Positions 1 to 7,930 of a stretch of DNA of 18,737 bases are shown piece after piece. Within the stretch, counting starts at the first letter, position 1, and the number at the start of each line of letters is the position of its first letter. The notes beneath the pieces were generated by a model. That model was not told where the DNA came from, ran no database searches, and saw only the letters and a list, made by a program, of their open reading frames with translations. The stretch covers positions 1 to 18,737 of the forward strand of contig CALINF010000332.1 of assembly GCA_938045215.1 (NCBI GenBank). The letters run 5' to 3'. The position numbers and the translations under genes are program-made. Source of the DNA: an uncultured Halieaceae bacterium. Its GTDB lineage: Bacteria > Pseudomonadota > Gammaproteobacteria > Pseudomonadales > Halieaceae.

Positions 1-420
1 GCCAAGAGTTTTCATACACGAATTGCTCAGGCCAACGCCCATGTTGCCCTGCAGGTTGTCCGGCAGCACGTCTGCCAACGCCCGGCGATACTGTCTGCTG
101 CGCTCACTATCACCACCAAGCGTTATCAAGTTGGTGACAGTCTGTTTGAAGTCGCTTTGGTAACCGTCTGACAGGATAAGGAACACGGGGTTCTTTATCT
201 CGGGTCGGGTATTGAATGCGTACCAGGATACGTACCAATCCCAGGGATTGCGCACCATACCGATGACCGGCAAGGCAGACAGACTGACTGGCAGTAGTGA
301 AATCGGGTAGTGATAGCCCACTTCCTGGGTACCAGGCACGCGTGACAACAGGATTTGGCTGAGCGTCTGCCCACCGGTCTTGTGCATGTGAATGTAGACG
401 AATTTGTCGGCGACGATCAT
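1..420 (-). CDS. Sulfotransferase family protein, C-terminus cut by window edge
   Basis: The minus-strand frame from the ATG at 420 stays open through position 1 (140 codons), so the gene continues outside the window. An in-frame TAA lies just upstream of this ATG, which makes it the earliest possible start. The N-terminus reads as a sulfotransferase fold. It has a 5'-phosphosulfate loop with HKTGGQT (about residues 13-19) on a short hydrophobic strand, and a 3'-phosphate-binding element MVRNPWDWYVSWY (about residues 55-67, with R57 and S65). The family moves a sulfuryl group from PAPS to a hydroxyl or amine of a carbohydrate, lipid or small molecule. The acceptor cannot be inferred. It lies downstream of the uracil-DNA glycosylase-like gene on the same strand, with a 73-bp gap. 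The short overlapping frame at 110-460 has no family features and is a shadow. Confidence 0.8.
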   Translation of the reverse strand, partial: MIVADKFVYIHMHKTGGQTLSQILLSRVPGTQEVGYHYPISLLPVSLSALPVIGMVRNPWDWYVSWYAFNTRPEIKNPVFLILSDGYQSDFKQTVTNLITLGGDSERSRQYRRALADVLPDNLQGNMGVGLSNSCMKTLG

Positions 421-493
421 CGGTCCAGTCCAGGTTTACCAGCCGTGTTGTGGCAGGCAACGAATTGTAGCTTTTTTGTACCCACGAATGTAG

Positions 494-1138
494 CTACTGC
501 GACAGAATGTCGGGTCCTGCCAGGGCGGTCGTCACACGCTCTTTTAACTCTGGTAGCAATTTGGATTCAAACCATGGGTTGCGGCGCAGCCAGAAGTTGT
601 TCCGGGGGCTCGGGTGAGGTAGAGGCATGATTGAGCGATCGAGCTTTCGCCAATCCTTGACGGTGTCGGTAAGGGTGCGACCTGGCTGTGGGAGATGCCA
701 GGCCTGTGCATATTGACCTATCACGAGAGTGAGCTGTAGGTTGGGTAGTCTTTCCAGTAAGGCCTGGCGCCAGGTCTGCGCGCACAGTTGAGGTGGTGGC
801 AGGTCGCCTGATCGACCCCTGCCCGGGTAGCAGAATGCCATAGGGATGATGGCAAACAGCGAGGTGTCGTAGAACTGCTGGGAATTCACCCCCAGCCAGT
901 CTCGTAGTCGTTTGCCGCTCGGGTCATCAAACGGCACGCCGGACTCGTGTACGCGTGAACCCGGTGCTTGCCCTGCGATAAGAATTCTTGCGCCGGAGGC
1001 AGCCTGAACAACCGGTCGTGGACCGAGCGGCAGGATATCCTGGCATAGATCACAATGCCGTATCCGCAACAGCACGTCGTCCAGAGAGTCTGTTTCGCTC
1101 GGGGCTGGTGTCATTTGGTCACCCTGATTGATTGGCAT
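494..1138 (-). CDS. Uracil-DNA glycosylase superfamily protein, probable 4Fe-4S type
   Basis: A 214-residue protein with the uracil-DNA glycosylase fold. The water-activating/uracil loop is GQAPG (residues 56-60), followed by SGVPFDDPSG (66-75). The DNA-intercalating loop is HPSPRNNFW (175-183). Cysteines at 29, 32, 103 and 119 follow the CX2C...C-X15-C layout known for family 4 glycosylases, which hold a 4Fe-4S cluster. The likely role is removal of uracil or another deaminated base from DNA. However, the first motif has Gln where family 4 usually has Glu, and the HPS loop is of a different type, so the exact substrate is uncertain. Two starts are possible. The ATG at 1138 has only a weak GAAG upstream, while the ATG at 1114 (residue 9) has AGGGTG about 8 bases upstream and may be the true start. 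The gene is divergent from the cyanophycin operon. Confidence 0.82.
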   Translation of the reverse strand: MPINQGDQMTPAPSETDSLDDVLLRIRHCDLCQDILPLGPRPVVQAASGARILIAGQAPGSRVHESGVPFDDPSGKRLRDWLGVNSQQFYDTSLFAIIPMAFCYPGRGRSGDLPPPQLCAQTWRQALLERLPNLQLTLVIGQYAQAWHLPQPGRTLTDTVKDWRKLDRSIMPLPHPSPRNNFWLRRNPWFESKLLPELKERVTTALAGPDILSQ

Positions 1139-1245
1139 ATATCTTCGTATGCCGGGAATATGATCAAGCCTAGTCGAAAACCTGCGCCTGCACGATACCC
1201 TGCTTTTGGCTAGCCTTAAGCTGCCGAGTTCCCTAAACTGCCGCC

Positions 1246-2427
1246 ATGTTTACTTTGCTCTTGAATGCTCGGATCTATGCGCCGCAACCGTTGGGTATGC
1301 AATGTGTACTCACTTGCGCAGGCACCATTGTTTATATCGGTGATCAGCCTCCTGCGCTCGATCCCGCTTTGACGGTAGAGACGGTCGATATGCAGGGTCT
1401 ATTGCTGTTGCCGGGACTGATCGATGGTCATACCCATATCACCGGCGGTGGCGGTGAGTCCGGTCCATCCAGTCGTGTGCCTGCCCCCTTCCTTGGCCAG
1501 TTCACGCGCGCGGGTGTCACCTCGGTTATCGGTGTGCTGGGTACTGACGATTTGACCCGCAATACCCAAACACTGGTCACCCAGGCCTACGGATTGCGTG
1601 AACAGGGGCTATCTGCATGGTGTTTTACCGGCGGCTATCACTTGCCGCTTACAACCCTCACGGGCAGTGCCCGCTCGGATATCGTTAATCTCGATCCAGT
1701 TATTGGTATCGGGGAAGTGGCCATTAGCGATCATCGCTCCAGCCAGCCCACGCTGGAAGAGATTTTGCGCCTGGCGAGTGAGGCCCAGGTCGCTGGCCTG
1801 ATGACAGGCAAGGCTGGCGTGCTGCACCTCCATCTTGGGGACGGCAAACGAGGCCTGGACCTGGTCCGCCGTTCGCTCGAAGACAGTGAGTTGCCAGCAC
1901 GCGTGTTTCATCCTACCCACGTCAATCGCAACAAGCCTTTGTTCGAGGAGTCCTGCAAGTTGGTCGCAGAGCAGGGTTGTTACGTAGACCTCACCGCGTA
2001 TGAGATGGCACAGGATGACCCCGGTTGGAGTGCCGCTGAAGCGATGTTGCGCTATCATGCTGCAGGTCTACCTGAAACTCATCTCACCATGAGCTCGGAC
2101 GGCGGTGGTTGCCTGCCCTGCTTTAATGCCCAGGGCGAGGTTGAGCGTCTGGACGTTGGAAGCTCGCAAACGCTGCTGGAGACTCTACACTGTGTACAGG
2201 CTGAAGGTTTGTCTCTGGAGCAGGCGCTACCGGCGTGCACCAGCAATGTTGCCAGACTGATGCGTTTGCACAGCAAGGGCAGAATTGCTCCGGGTCTGGA
2301 TGCAGATATGATCGCCGTGGATGACAACTTGCAGGTGCACCATGTAATGGCGCGCGGCAGGTGGCATGTAAGGGACGGCCGGCAGGTAGTCCTGGGTAGT
2401 TATGAAACCGAATCCAGCCCTGGCTAG
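1246..2427 (+). CDS. iadA: Isoaspartyl dipeptidase (beta-aspartyl-peptidase), IadA family
   Basis: A 393-residue amidohydrolase matching the length and order of E. coli IadA. Metal ligands are visible at H62 and H64 (DGHTH), H196 (HLHLGD), H225 (PTHVNRN) and D285 (SSDGGG). Substrate-binding elements are GGGGESGP (67-74), T100, Y131, R164 (SDHRS) and R228. The enzyme hydrolyses beta-aspartyl dipeptides in the cytoplasm. Its position first in a cyanophycin operon suggests that beta-Asp-Arg released by cyanophycinase is its substrate, giving free Asp and Arg. One oddity is that the residue aligned with the carboxylated bridging lysine of E. coli IadA (K162) is Glu (E157 in GIGEVAISDH). The start fits the usual family N-terminus (MFTLLLNARIYAP), although no clear Shine-Dalgarno is present. 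A 36-bp gap separates it from cphB. Confidence 0.9.
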   Translation: MFTLLLNARIYAPQPLGMQCVLTCAGTIVYIGDQPPALDPALTVETVDMQGLLLLPGLIDGHTHITGGGGESGPSSRVPAPFLGQFTRAGVTSVIGVLGTDDLTRNTQTLVTQAYGLREQGLSAWCFTGGYHLPLTTLTGSARSDIVNLDPVIGIGEVAISDHRSSQPTLEEILRLASEAQVAGLMTGKAGVLHLHLGDGKRGLDLVRRSLEDSELPARVFHPTHVNRNKPLFEESCKLVAEQGCYVDLTAYEMAQDDPGWSAAEAMLRYHAAGLPETHLTMSSDGGGCLPCFNAQGEVERLDVGSSQTLLETLHCVQAEGLSLEQALPACTSNVARLMRLHSKGRIAPGLDADMIAVDDNLQVHHVMARGRWHVRDGRQVVLGSYETESSPG

Positions 2428-2463
2428 AGCCCGGGGCAAGCAAGACAGTACAGGAACAACAAC

Positions 2464-3285
2464 ATGTGTCCATCCCCCGTTAAACCCGGTGGTCGCCGCG
2501 GCTACCTGATGCCTATTGGCGGAGCTGAAGACAAGGGCAACGACCCCCGGATACTGGGTCGTTTCCTGGAAATCTGTGGTGGTGAGAAAGCGCGAATCGT
2601 CGTTATCCCTACAGCATCCAGACTGCCCGATACCGGCACGATGTACAGCGATCTGTTTATGGATCTGGGCGCCGAGAAAGCGCTATTTACCGACATCAAC
2701 GAGCGCAGTGATTGCGATGACGAGTTACTGCTGGAGGAAATGGACGCCGCTACCGGTATTTTTGTCACAGGCGGTAACCAATTGCGCCTGTCTGGCATTC
2801 TGGGAGGTACACCCGTGGGGCAGCGCTTGCGCAGGTTGAACGCTGAGGGCATACCTATTGCGGGTACGTCTGCGGGCGCGGCGATGATGTCTCAGCACAT
2901 GATTGTGGGTGGTGCTTCTGGCAACTCACCGCGTGAAGATGGCGTTAATCTCGCTCCCGGCATCGGGCTTATCAATACCGCGATCATCGACCAGCATTTC
3001 AGTCAGCGTGATCGTCTGGGCCGCCTGCTTACGGCGCTGTCGTACAACCCGTTCCTTATCGGCGTTGGCGTCGACGAAGATACCGCCTTCCTGATTGATG
3101 AAAACAGCAAAGGCGAAGTCGTTGGCAACGGCGTGGTGACTATCCTGGATGCCAGTGATCTATCGCACTCATCACGTTCAAGCGCCTCTTCCGGCGCTCC
3201 ACTCAGCCTTGTCGATATGCGTTTGCACGTATTGGCCGAAGGCTGCCTCTTCGACATGCAATCACGGGAAGTTACCCTGTGCTAG
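2464..3285 (+). CDS. cphB: Cyanophycinase, intracellular type
   Basis: A 273-residue member of peptidase family S51. The nucleophile elbow GTSAGAA gives S136, and H178 (DQHFSQRDRLGRL) and E205 (GVDEDTA) complete the expected catalytic set. Their spacings (42 and 69 residues from the serine) equal those of the Synechocystis enzyme (S132, H174, E201) as I recall it. R182 after the histidine is also conserved. GGNQ (103-106) lies in the expected loop. CphB is an exopeptidase that releases beta-Asp-Arg dipeptides from cyanophycin. There is no signal peptide, so it acts on the cell's own granules, unlike secreted CphE. An AGGA sits 8 bases before the ATG. The gene lies 13 bases ahead of cphA, so breakdown and synthesis genes appear to share a transcript. 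The C-terminal 45 residues are Ser-rich at first (SHSSRSSASSGA). Confidence 0.93.
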   Translation: MCPSPVKPGGRRGYLMPIGGAEDKGNDPRILGRFLEICGGEKARIVVIPTASRLPDTGTMYSDLFMDLGAEKALFTDINERSDCDDELLLEEMDAATGIFVTGGNQLRLSGILGGTPVGQRLRRLNAEGIPIAGTSAGAAMMSQHMIVGGASGNSPREDGVNLAPGIGLINTAIIDQHFSQRDRLGRLLTALSYNPFLIGVGVDEDTAFLIDENSKGEVVGNGVVTILDASDLSHSSRSSASSGAPLSLVDMRLHVLAEGCLFDMQSREVTLC

Positions 3286-3298
3286 AAAGGAACCGCGC

Positions 3299-6100
3299 AT
3301 GAAAGTTCTCTCCACAAATGTTTATGTGGGCCCCAATACCTGGGCCAGCTTCCCCCTCATCAAGCACGTACTGGATCTTGGCATACTTGAGGAGTGGCCG
3401 TCGGCGCGCTTGGGTGACGCTTTTATCAACCCTTTGATAGAGGCACTGCCTGGCCTGGCGGAGCACGGTTGCTCCTATCGGGAGGCGGGCGGCTTCGTGC
3501 GGCGGTTGCGCGAGGACGAGGGCACCTGGATGGGGCACATCATGGAGCATGTGGCGCTGGAAATTCAGTGTATGGCCGGTTCAGAGGTTACCTTCGGTCG
3601 TACCCGCTCCAATGGCGAGCCCGGTCAGTACAATATGGTGTATGCCTACAGGCAGCGCGATGTTGGCTTGGAAGCCGGCGAGCTGGCGCGCAAGCTGCTG
3701 CTGCATCTGCTGCCTGCTGAACTGCAGGATCAGATTGACTACGATGTTGAAGCCGATTTCGATTTTCAGGACGAATTGAAAGATTTCGTTCTGCGTGCTC
3801 AAAAGAGGGAGTTCGGCCCCTCGACCGGCTCTCTGGTCAAGGCGGCGCAGGAGCGTGGCATTCCCTGGCTTCGACTGAACCAATACAGCCTTGTGCAGTT
3901 TGGTCATGGTATTCATCAACAGCGTATTCAAGCCACTATCACCAGCGAAACCCGTCATATTGCTGTTGAGATAGCCTGCGATAAGGAAGACACACACAAG
4001 CTACTCAATGACCTTGGACTGCCGGTACCGCAGCAGCGCATGATCTATTCTGCGCGGCGCGCTGTCGCTGCAGCAGAGCGCATCGGCTATCCGGTTGTGT
4101 TAAAGCCACTCAACGCCAATCACGGCCGGGGCGTATCGATAAACCTCACGACGTCTGAACAGGTGATCACTGCTTTCGATCAGGCGCTTGAGCACGGTAC
4201 TGGCCGCGCGGTACTGGTTGAGAGTTTTATTGAAGGTTTTGACCATCGCATGTTGGTAGTGGGTAAGGAACTCGTGGCCGTGGCCAAGCGTGTGCCTGGA
4301 CATGTTTTAGGTGATGGTAAGCGCACCATTGAAGAATTGATCGATATCGTGAACGAGGATCCACGACGCGGTATTGGCCACGAGAAAGTGCTGACCCGCC
4401 TGGAGCTGGATAAGCAGGCCAATCGCTTGCTCAGCGAAGCGGGCAAGGATCCGCAGACCGTGCTCAATGAAGGTGAAATTTTCTACCTGCGCTCTACGGC
4501 GAACCTGTCGACAGGTGGTACGGCGATCGATATGACTGATGTGGTACACCCTGACAATCGTGAGATGGCGATTCGGGCTGTGCGCGCTGTTGGCCTGGAT
4601 GTAGGTGGAGTGGATTTCCTCACCGCAGATATTACCCGTTCCTACAAGGAGATTGGTGGCGCGATTGTTGAGGTCAACGCAGCTCCCGGTTTCCGTATGC
4701 ATGTGGCACCCAGTGAGGGTGAACCCCGCGATGTGGCGGGCAAAGTGATGGACATGCTGTTTGGGCCGGGAGAGACGGGGCGCATTCCTATAGCCGCCAT
4801 CACAGGAACCAACGGCAAGACCACGACCTCGCGGATGCTCAGCCATATCCTCAAAGACTGCGGCCACACGGTAGGGCTAACCTCTACCGACGGTATCCAG
4901 ATAGACGGCAAGATTTCGGTCAAGGGCGATATGACAGGCCCCACCTCGGCGCAGATCGTGTTGCGAGATCCCTCCGTGGATTTCGCTGTCATGGAGACCG
5001 CGCGCGGCGGCATCTTGCGTGCGGGACTGGGTTATCAGGAAAGTAATGTCGCAGCATGCCTGAATATAGAATCGGATCATCTGGGCCTAAAGGGTGTCGA
5101 CACGCTTGAGCAGCTGGCTGAAATCAAGCGAGTTGTCGTAGAGACGGCTACCGATGTGGCGGTTCTCAATGCCGACGATATCAACTGCCTGAAAATGGCC
5201 GACTACTGTGACGCTCAGCGCATCTGTTATGTCACGATGAACTCCGACAATGCACTGGTGCGCGAGCATATACGCGCCGGCGGCATGGCCTGCGTACTGG
5301 AACGCGGCATCAACGGCGACATGATTACTTTTTATGACAACGGCTCGCATATGCCATTGCTCTGGTCACACTTGATACCGGCCACGATGGAAGGCAAGGC
5401 CATGCACAACGTGCAAAATGCCATGTTTGCAGCGTCCATGGCCTATGCCCTGAACAAGGAGTTCGAACAGATACGCCACGGGCTGCGCACCTTTGATACC
5501 AGTTTCTTTCAGGCGCCTGGCCGCATGAATGTCTACAACGAGCATCCGTTCAAGGTCATTCTTGATTATGCTCACAACCCTGCGGCGTTTCGGGTTGTGT
5601 CCGATACGGTCGACCGTATGGACGTCAACGGGCGTCGTATCGGTGTGATATCCATGCCGGGTGATCGTCGTGACGAGGACATTCAGGAATCAGCGCGTAT
5701 GGTGGCGGGCCACTTCGATCAGTATATCTGCAAGGCAGATGACAATCGCCGTGGCCGTGGTGCGGATGAAGTGCCGCAACTGCTGCGCGCGGAGCTCTTG
5801 GCTCAGGGTGTGAGTGACGAGAACATCCGCGTGATCCCCAGCGAAGAAGAGGCAGTCGATGCTGCACTGCAGGCAGGTGGAGAGGGCGATCTGTTGGTGG
5901 TCTTCGGTGACAATATTACCCGCTGCTGGAAGCAGATCATCTACTTTGGCGGCGAACGCAACAGCGAAGAAGACATTCCCGATATCAAGGAAGAAAACCT
6001 TGGTGATAGCGACCTGGGTGTGTTCCTCGCTGACGGGCAACAGTTGATCAGCGATGAGCGCGGGGTGCGTCTGGCTCGTGATGAAGAAGGGGACGACTGA
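3299..6100 (+). CDS. cphA: Cyanophycin synthetase
   Basis: A 933-residue enzyme that builds multi-L-arginyl-poly-L-aspartate by adding Asp and then Arg with two ATP-dependent sites. Residues 1-160 form the N domain (VGPNTW near the start, and an HxxEH motif with H80, E83 and H84). The ATP-grasp domain, which adds Asp, includes YPVVLKPLNANHGRGV (264-279, with K269), NLSTGGTAID (402-411) and EVNAAPGF (458-465). The Mur-ligase domain, which adds Arg, has the P-loop ITGTNGKTTTS (501-511), ARGGILRAGL, DYAHNPAAF and GDRRDEDI. The length is typical or slightly long, and all key motifs are intact. The frame is open upstream to 3149, but that part overlaps cphB. I chose the ATG at 3299 because AAGGA lies about 9 bases before it and the family-like N-terminus begins there. 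The downstream cphA-like gene starts 5 bases after the stop, which suggests coupled translation. Confidence 0.96.
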   Translation: MKVLSTNVYVGPNTWASFPLIKHVLDLGILEEWPSARLGDAFINPLIEALPGLAEHGCSYREAGGFVRRLREDEGTWMGHIMEHVALEIQCMAGSEVTFGRTRSNGEPGQYNMVYAYRQRDVGLEAGELARKLLLHLLPAELQDQIDYDVEADFDFQDELKDFVLRAQKREFGPSTGSLVKAAQERGIPWLRLNQYSLVQFGHGIHQQRIQATITSETRHIAVEIACDKEDTHKLLNDLGLPVPQQRMIYSARRAVAAAERIGYPVVLKPLNANHGRGVSINLTTSEQVITAFDQALEHGTGRAVLVESFIEGFDHRMLVVGKELVAVAKRVPGHVLGDGKRTIEELIDIVNEDPRRGIGHEKVLTRLELDKQANRLLSEAGKDPQTVLNEGEIFYLRSTANLSTGGTAIDMTDVVHPDNREMAIRAVRAVGLDVGGVDFLTADITRSYKEIGGAIVEVNAAPGFRMHVAPSEGEPRDVAGKVMDMLFGPGETGRIPIAAITGTNGKTTTSRMLSHILKDCGHTVGLTSTDGIQIDGKISVKGDMTGPTSAQIVLRDPSVDFAVMETARGGILRAGLGYQESNVAACLNIESDHLGLKGVDTLEQLAEIKRVVVETATDVAVLNADDINCLKMADYCDAQRICYVTMNSDNALVREHIRAGGMACVLERGINGDMITFYDNGSHMPLLWSHLIPATMEGKAMHNVQNAMFAASMAYALNKEFEQIRHGLRTFDTSFFQAPGRMNVYNEHPFKVILDYAHNPAAFRVVSDTVDRMDVNGRRIGVISMPGDRRDEDIQESARMVAGHFDQYICKADDNRRGRGADEVPQLLRAELLAQGVSDENIRVIPSEEEAVDAALQAGGEGDLLVVFGDNITRCWKQIIYFGGERNSEEDIPDIKEENLGDSDLGVFLADGQQLISDERGVRLARDEEGDD

Positions 6101-6105
6101 GTCTC

Positions 6106-7893
6106 ATGAGTATGGGCAGAAGGCCGACTGTCGAAGAACTGGAAGATGCACTGGCGATTCCCTTTCCAGCAAGTGACAAGTTGTATCTCGAGGACAGCCG
6201 TCGCCTGACCGGGCCGGGCCTCTTGTGGGACAAACCCGGTGCAATCGCCGAAGTCGTAGCAATCAACTTCGATCTCGAGAAGGTGGCATCCAGCTGGCGA
6301 AACTGGGCGCGGCTGCTACTCGATGCTGTCGGCTGGCAGGGCGAAAGCTGTATTTCACGACCTCACGAAGATGGGTTGAATCTCGCGATTTCAGCGCCAA
6401 TCGATCAACTGTATTCGGCCATTTTTGTTGTCCAGGCCAGCTGGCACTACACAGTGTGTGAATTGCTGAATCAAGAAGCGATACCCCAAGCTCGCATGGT
6501 TGAGGACCTGCGCGAAGTAATGATCAGCGAGGCGAACCCGCCGTTGATCACCTTGCAGCAGGCCGCGGCTGAGCACGCAGTGGATTTCTTGTCCGACGAT
6601 GACAACGTATCGATTGGCCACGGTTGTGGTTCGCAGACCTGGGACGTATTGAAACTGCCGGCGCCGGAGGCCGTGCCGTGGGACTCACTCCATAATATTC
6701 CGGTTGCCATGATTACCGGCACCAACGGCAAATCCACCTGTGTTCGCCTGGCATCGGCTGTGGCGGCGGCAGATGACAGAGTTGCCGGTGTTACCTCTAC
6801 CGACTTTGTGCGGGTGGGAAACGATATCCTCGATGAGGGTGACTACTCAGGGCCAGGCGGTGCGCGCATGTTGTTGCGCGATCGTCGTACTGAGATAGCT
6901 TTTCTGGAAGTGGCTCGCGGGGGTATTTTGCGGCGCGGTCTTGCCCTCAAGCAGGCGCAGGCGGCATTGGTAACCAATGTGGCAGCTGATCATCTTGGTC
7001 AATACGGTATCAACACCGTGCCGGCGCTGATCGAGGCAAAGTTCTCCGTGTTTCGAACACTCGCGCCAGGTGGCATTTTAGTGCTCAACGCAGATGATGA
7101 AGGACTTGTTGCTCATGCCCACGCGCTGGCCGATGAAGTTGCACGTGAAGGTAAGCTGTTGTGCTGGTTCAGCCTGCATGAAGACAATGCCTGCATCGTG
7201 AATGCACTGGCTAGCGGCAGTCCATGCGGTTGGTTACACCAGGATATATTGTGGTTCTACGACGGTGCGAACACCCGCTCCCTGATGCCGGTTGCGGACA
7301 TACCAATCGCTATGGGTGGCGCGGCCCGTTATAACATAAGCAATGCCCTGGCAGTCATGTGTCTGTCGTATGCGATGGGCCTGCCCTATGAGGCTATTCG
7401 CCAGGGTCTGGCGTCATTTTCCAGCAACACCCAGGACAACCCGGGCCGCTGCAATGAATTTGCAGTAGCCGGTGCGAGGGTGTTCGTTGATTTTGCCCAC
7501 AACCCCCACAGTATTGAGGCGGTGGCAGATGCCATGCGTTCTATACCGGCAAAACGGCGCTTGTTGATGCTGGGCCATGCGGGTGATCGTAGTGACAAGG
7601 ATATTGGCGACCTGACGCTGGGCGCCATGCCGTTGTCGCCCGATCAGGTAGTCATTGTTGAGTTGCCCGACTATCTGCGTGGACGCGAGTCAGGCGAGGT
7701 GAGTGAGGTGATCCGCAATACGTGCCTTGAATCTGGTCTGCGTGAAGCCCAACTGACTCTCTGCGCGGACCCTCTGGAAGGTGCGGCTGCGGCGCTGGAT
7801 TGGCTTGAAGAGGGTGACCTTGCGTTGTTGCTGGTTTTGTCTGACCGCTCCGCGGTCATCGACCTTATCCAGTCCCGGCAGTCGCAACAGTAA
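6106..7893 (+). CDS. Cyanophycin synthetase-like Mur ligase protein lacking ATP-grasp domain
   Basis: A 595-residue protein resembling the N and Mur-ligase parts of CphA joined without the ATP-grasp domain. SRRLTGPGLLW (31-41) recalls the RGPNLW element of CphA N domains. The P-loop ITGTNGKST (203-211) is intact, followed by ARGGILRRGL, AADHLGQYG, DFAHNPHSIEA and GHAGDRSDKDI, each matching a segment of the neighbouring CphA. None of the ATP-grasp motifs of CphA is present. The CphA segment FGDNITRCWK near the end is replaced by LSDRSAVIDL, so part of the C-terminal site has diverged. It probably binds ATP and may ligate Arg or another amine, or act as a partner of CphA. It cannot make cyanophycin alone by the known mechanism. 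Cyanobacterial CphA2 is a different reduction, since that protein uses its ATP-grasp domain. The gene starts 5 bases after cphA, so co-translation is likely. An ATG at 6112 is an alternative start. Confidence 0.85.
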   Translation: MSMGRRPTVEELEDALAIPFPASDKLYLEDSRRLTGPGLLWDKPGAIAEVVAINFDLEKVASSWRNWARLLLDAVGWQGESCISRPHEDGLNLAISAPIDQLYSAIFVVQASWHYTVCELLNQEAIPQARMVEDLREVMISEANPPLITLQQAAAEHAVDFLSDDDNVSIGHGCGSQTWDVLKLPAPEAVPWDSLHNIPVAMITGTNGKSTCVRLASAVAAADDRVAGVTSTDFVRVGNDILDEGDYSGPGGARMLLRDRRTEIAFLEVARGGILRRGLALKQAQAALVTNVAADHLGQYGINTVPALIEAKFSVFRTLAPGGILVLNADDEGLVAHAHALADEVAREGKLLCWFSLHEDNACIVNALASGSPCGWLHQDILWFYDGANTRSLMPVADIPIAMGGAARYNISNALAVMCLSYAMGLPYEAIRQGLASFSSNTQDNPGRCNEFAVAGARVFVDFAHNPHSIEAVADAMRSIPAKRRLLMLGHAGDRSDKDIGDLTLGAMPLSPDQVVIVELPDYLRGRESGEVSEVIRNTCLESGLREAQLTLCADPLEGAAAALDWLEEGDLALLLVLSDRSAVIDLIQSRQSQQ

Positions 7894-7930
7894 GCGGCTA
7901 CCTGTCCGCAGGCGATCTTCAGCTCATCCG

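Noticed and set aside
1206..1239. TTGGCT and TAAACT as a promoter for the cyanophycin operon
   Set aside because: The spacing is 22 bases, too long for sigma-70, and the -10 match is poor. The true promoter of the operon was not identified by eye.
3149..3298. A 50-residue N-terminal extension of the cyanophycin synthetase frame
   Set aside because: It overlaps the cphB coding region, has Cys/Pro/His-rich content unlike the family, and a good ribosome-binding site with the expected N-terminus exists at 3299.
4307..4867. A 186-residue open frame on the minus strand inside cphA
   Set aside because: It is antisense to conserved ATP-grasp and Mur-ligase motifs, with shadow-like composition.
7894..7930. 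Possible bidirectional terminator between the cphA-like gene and the oxygenase gene
   Set aside because: Only a four-pair GCGG/CCGC stem can be drawn, and there is no T-run.
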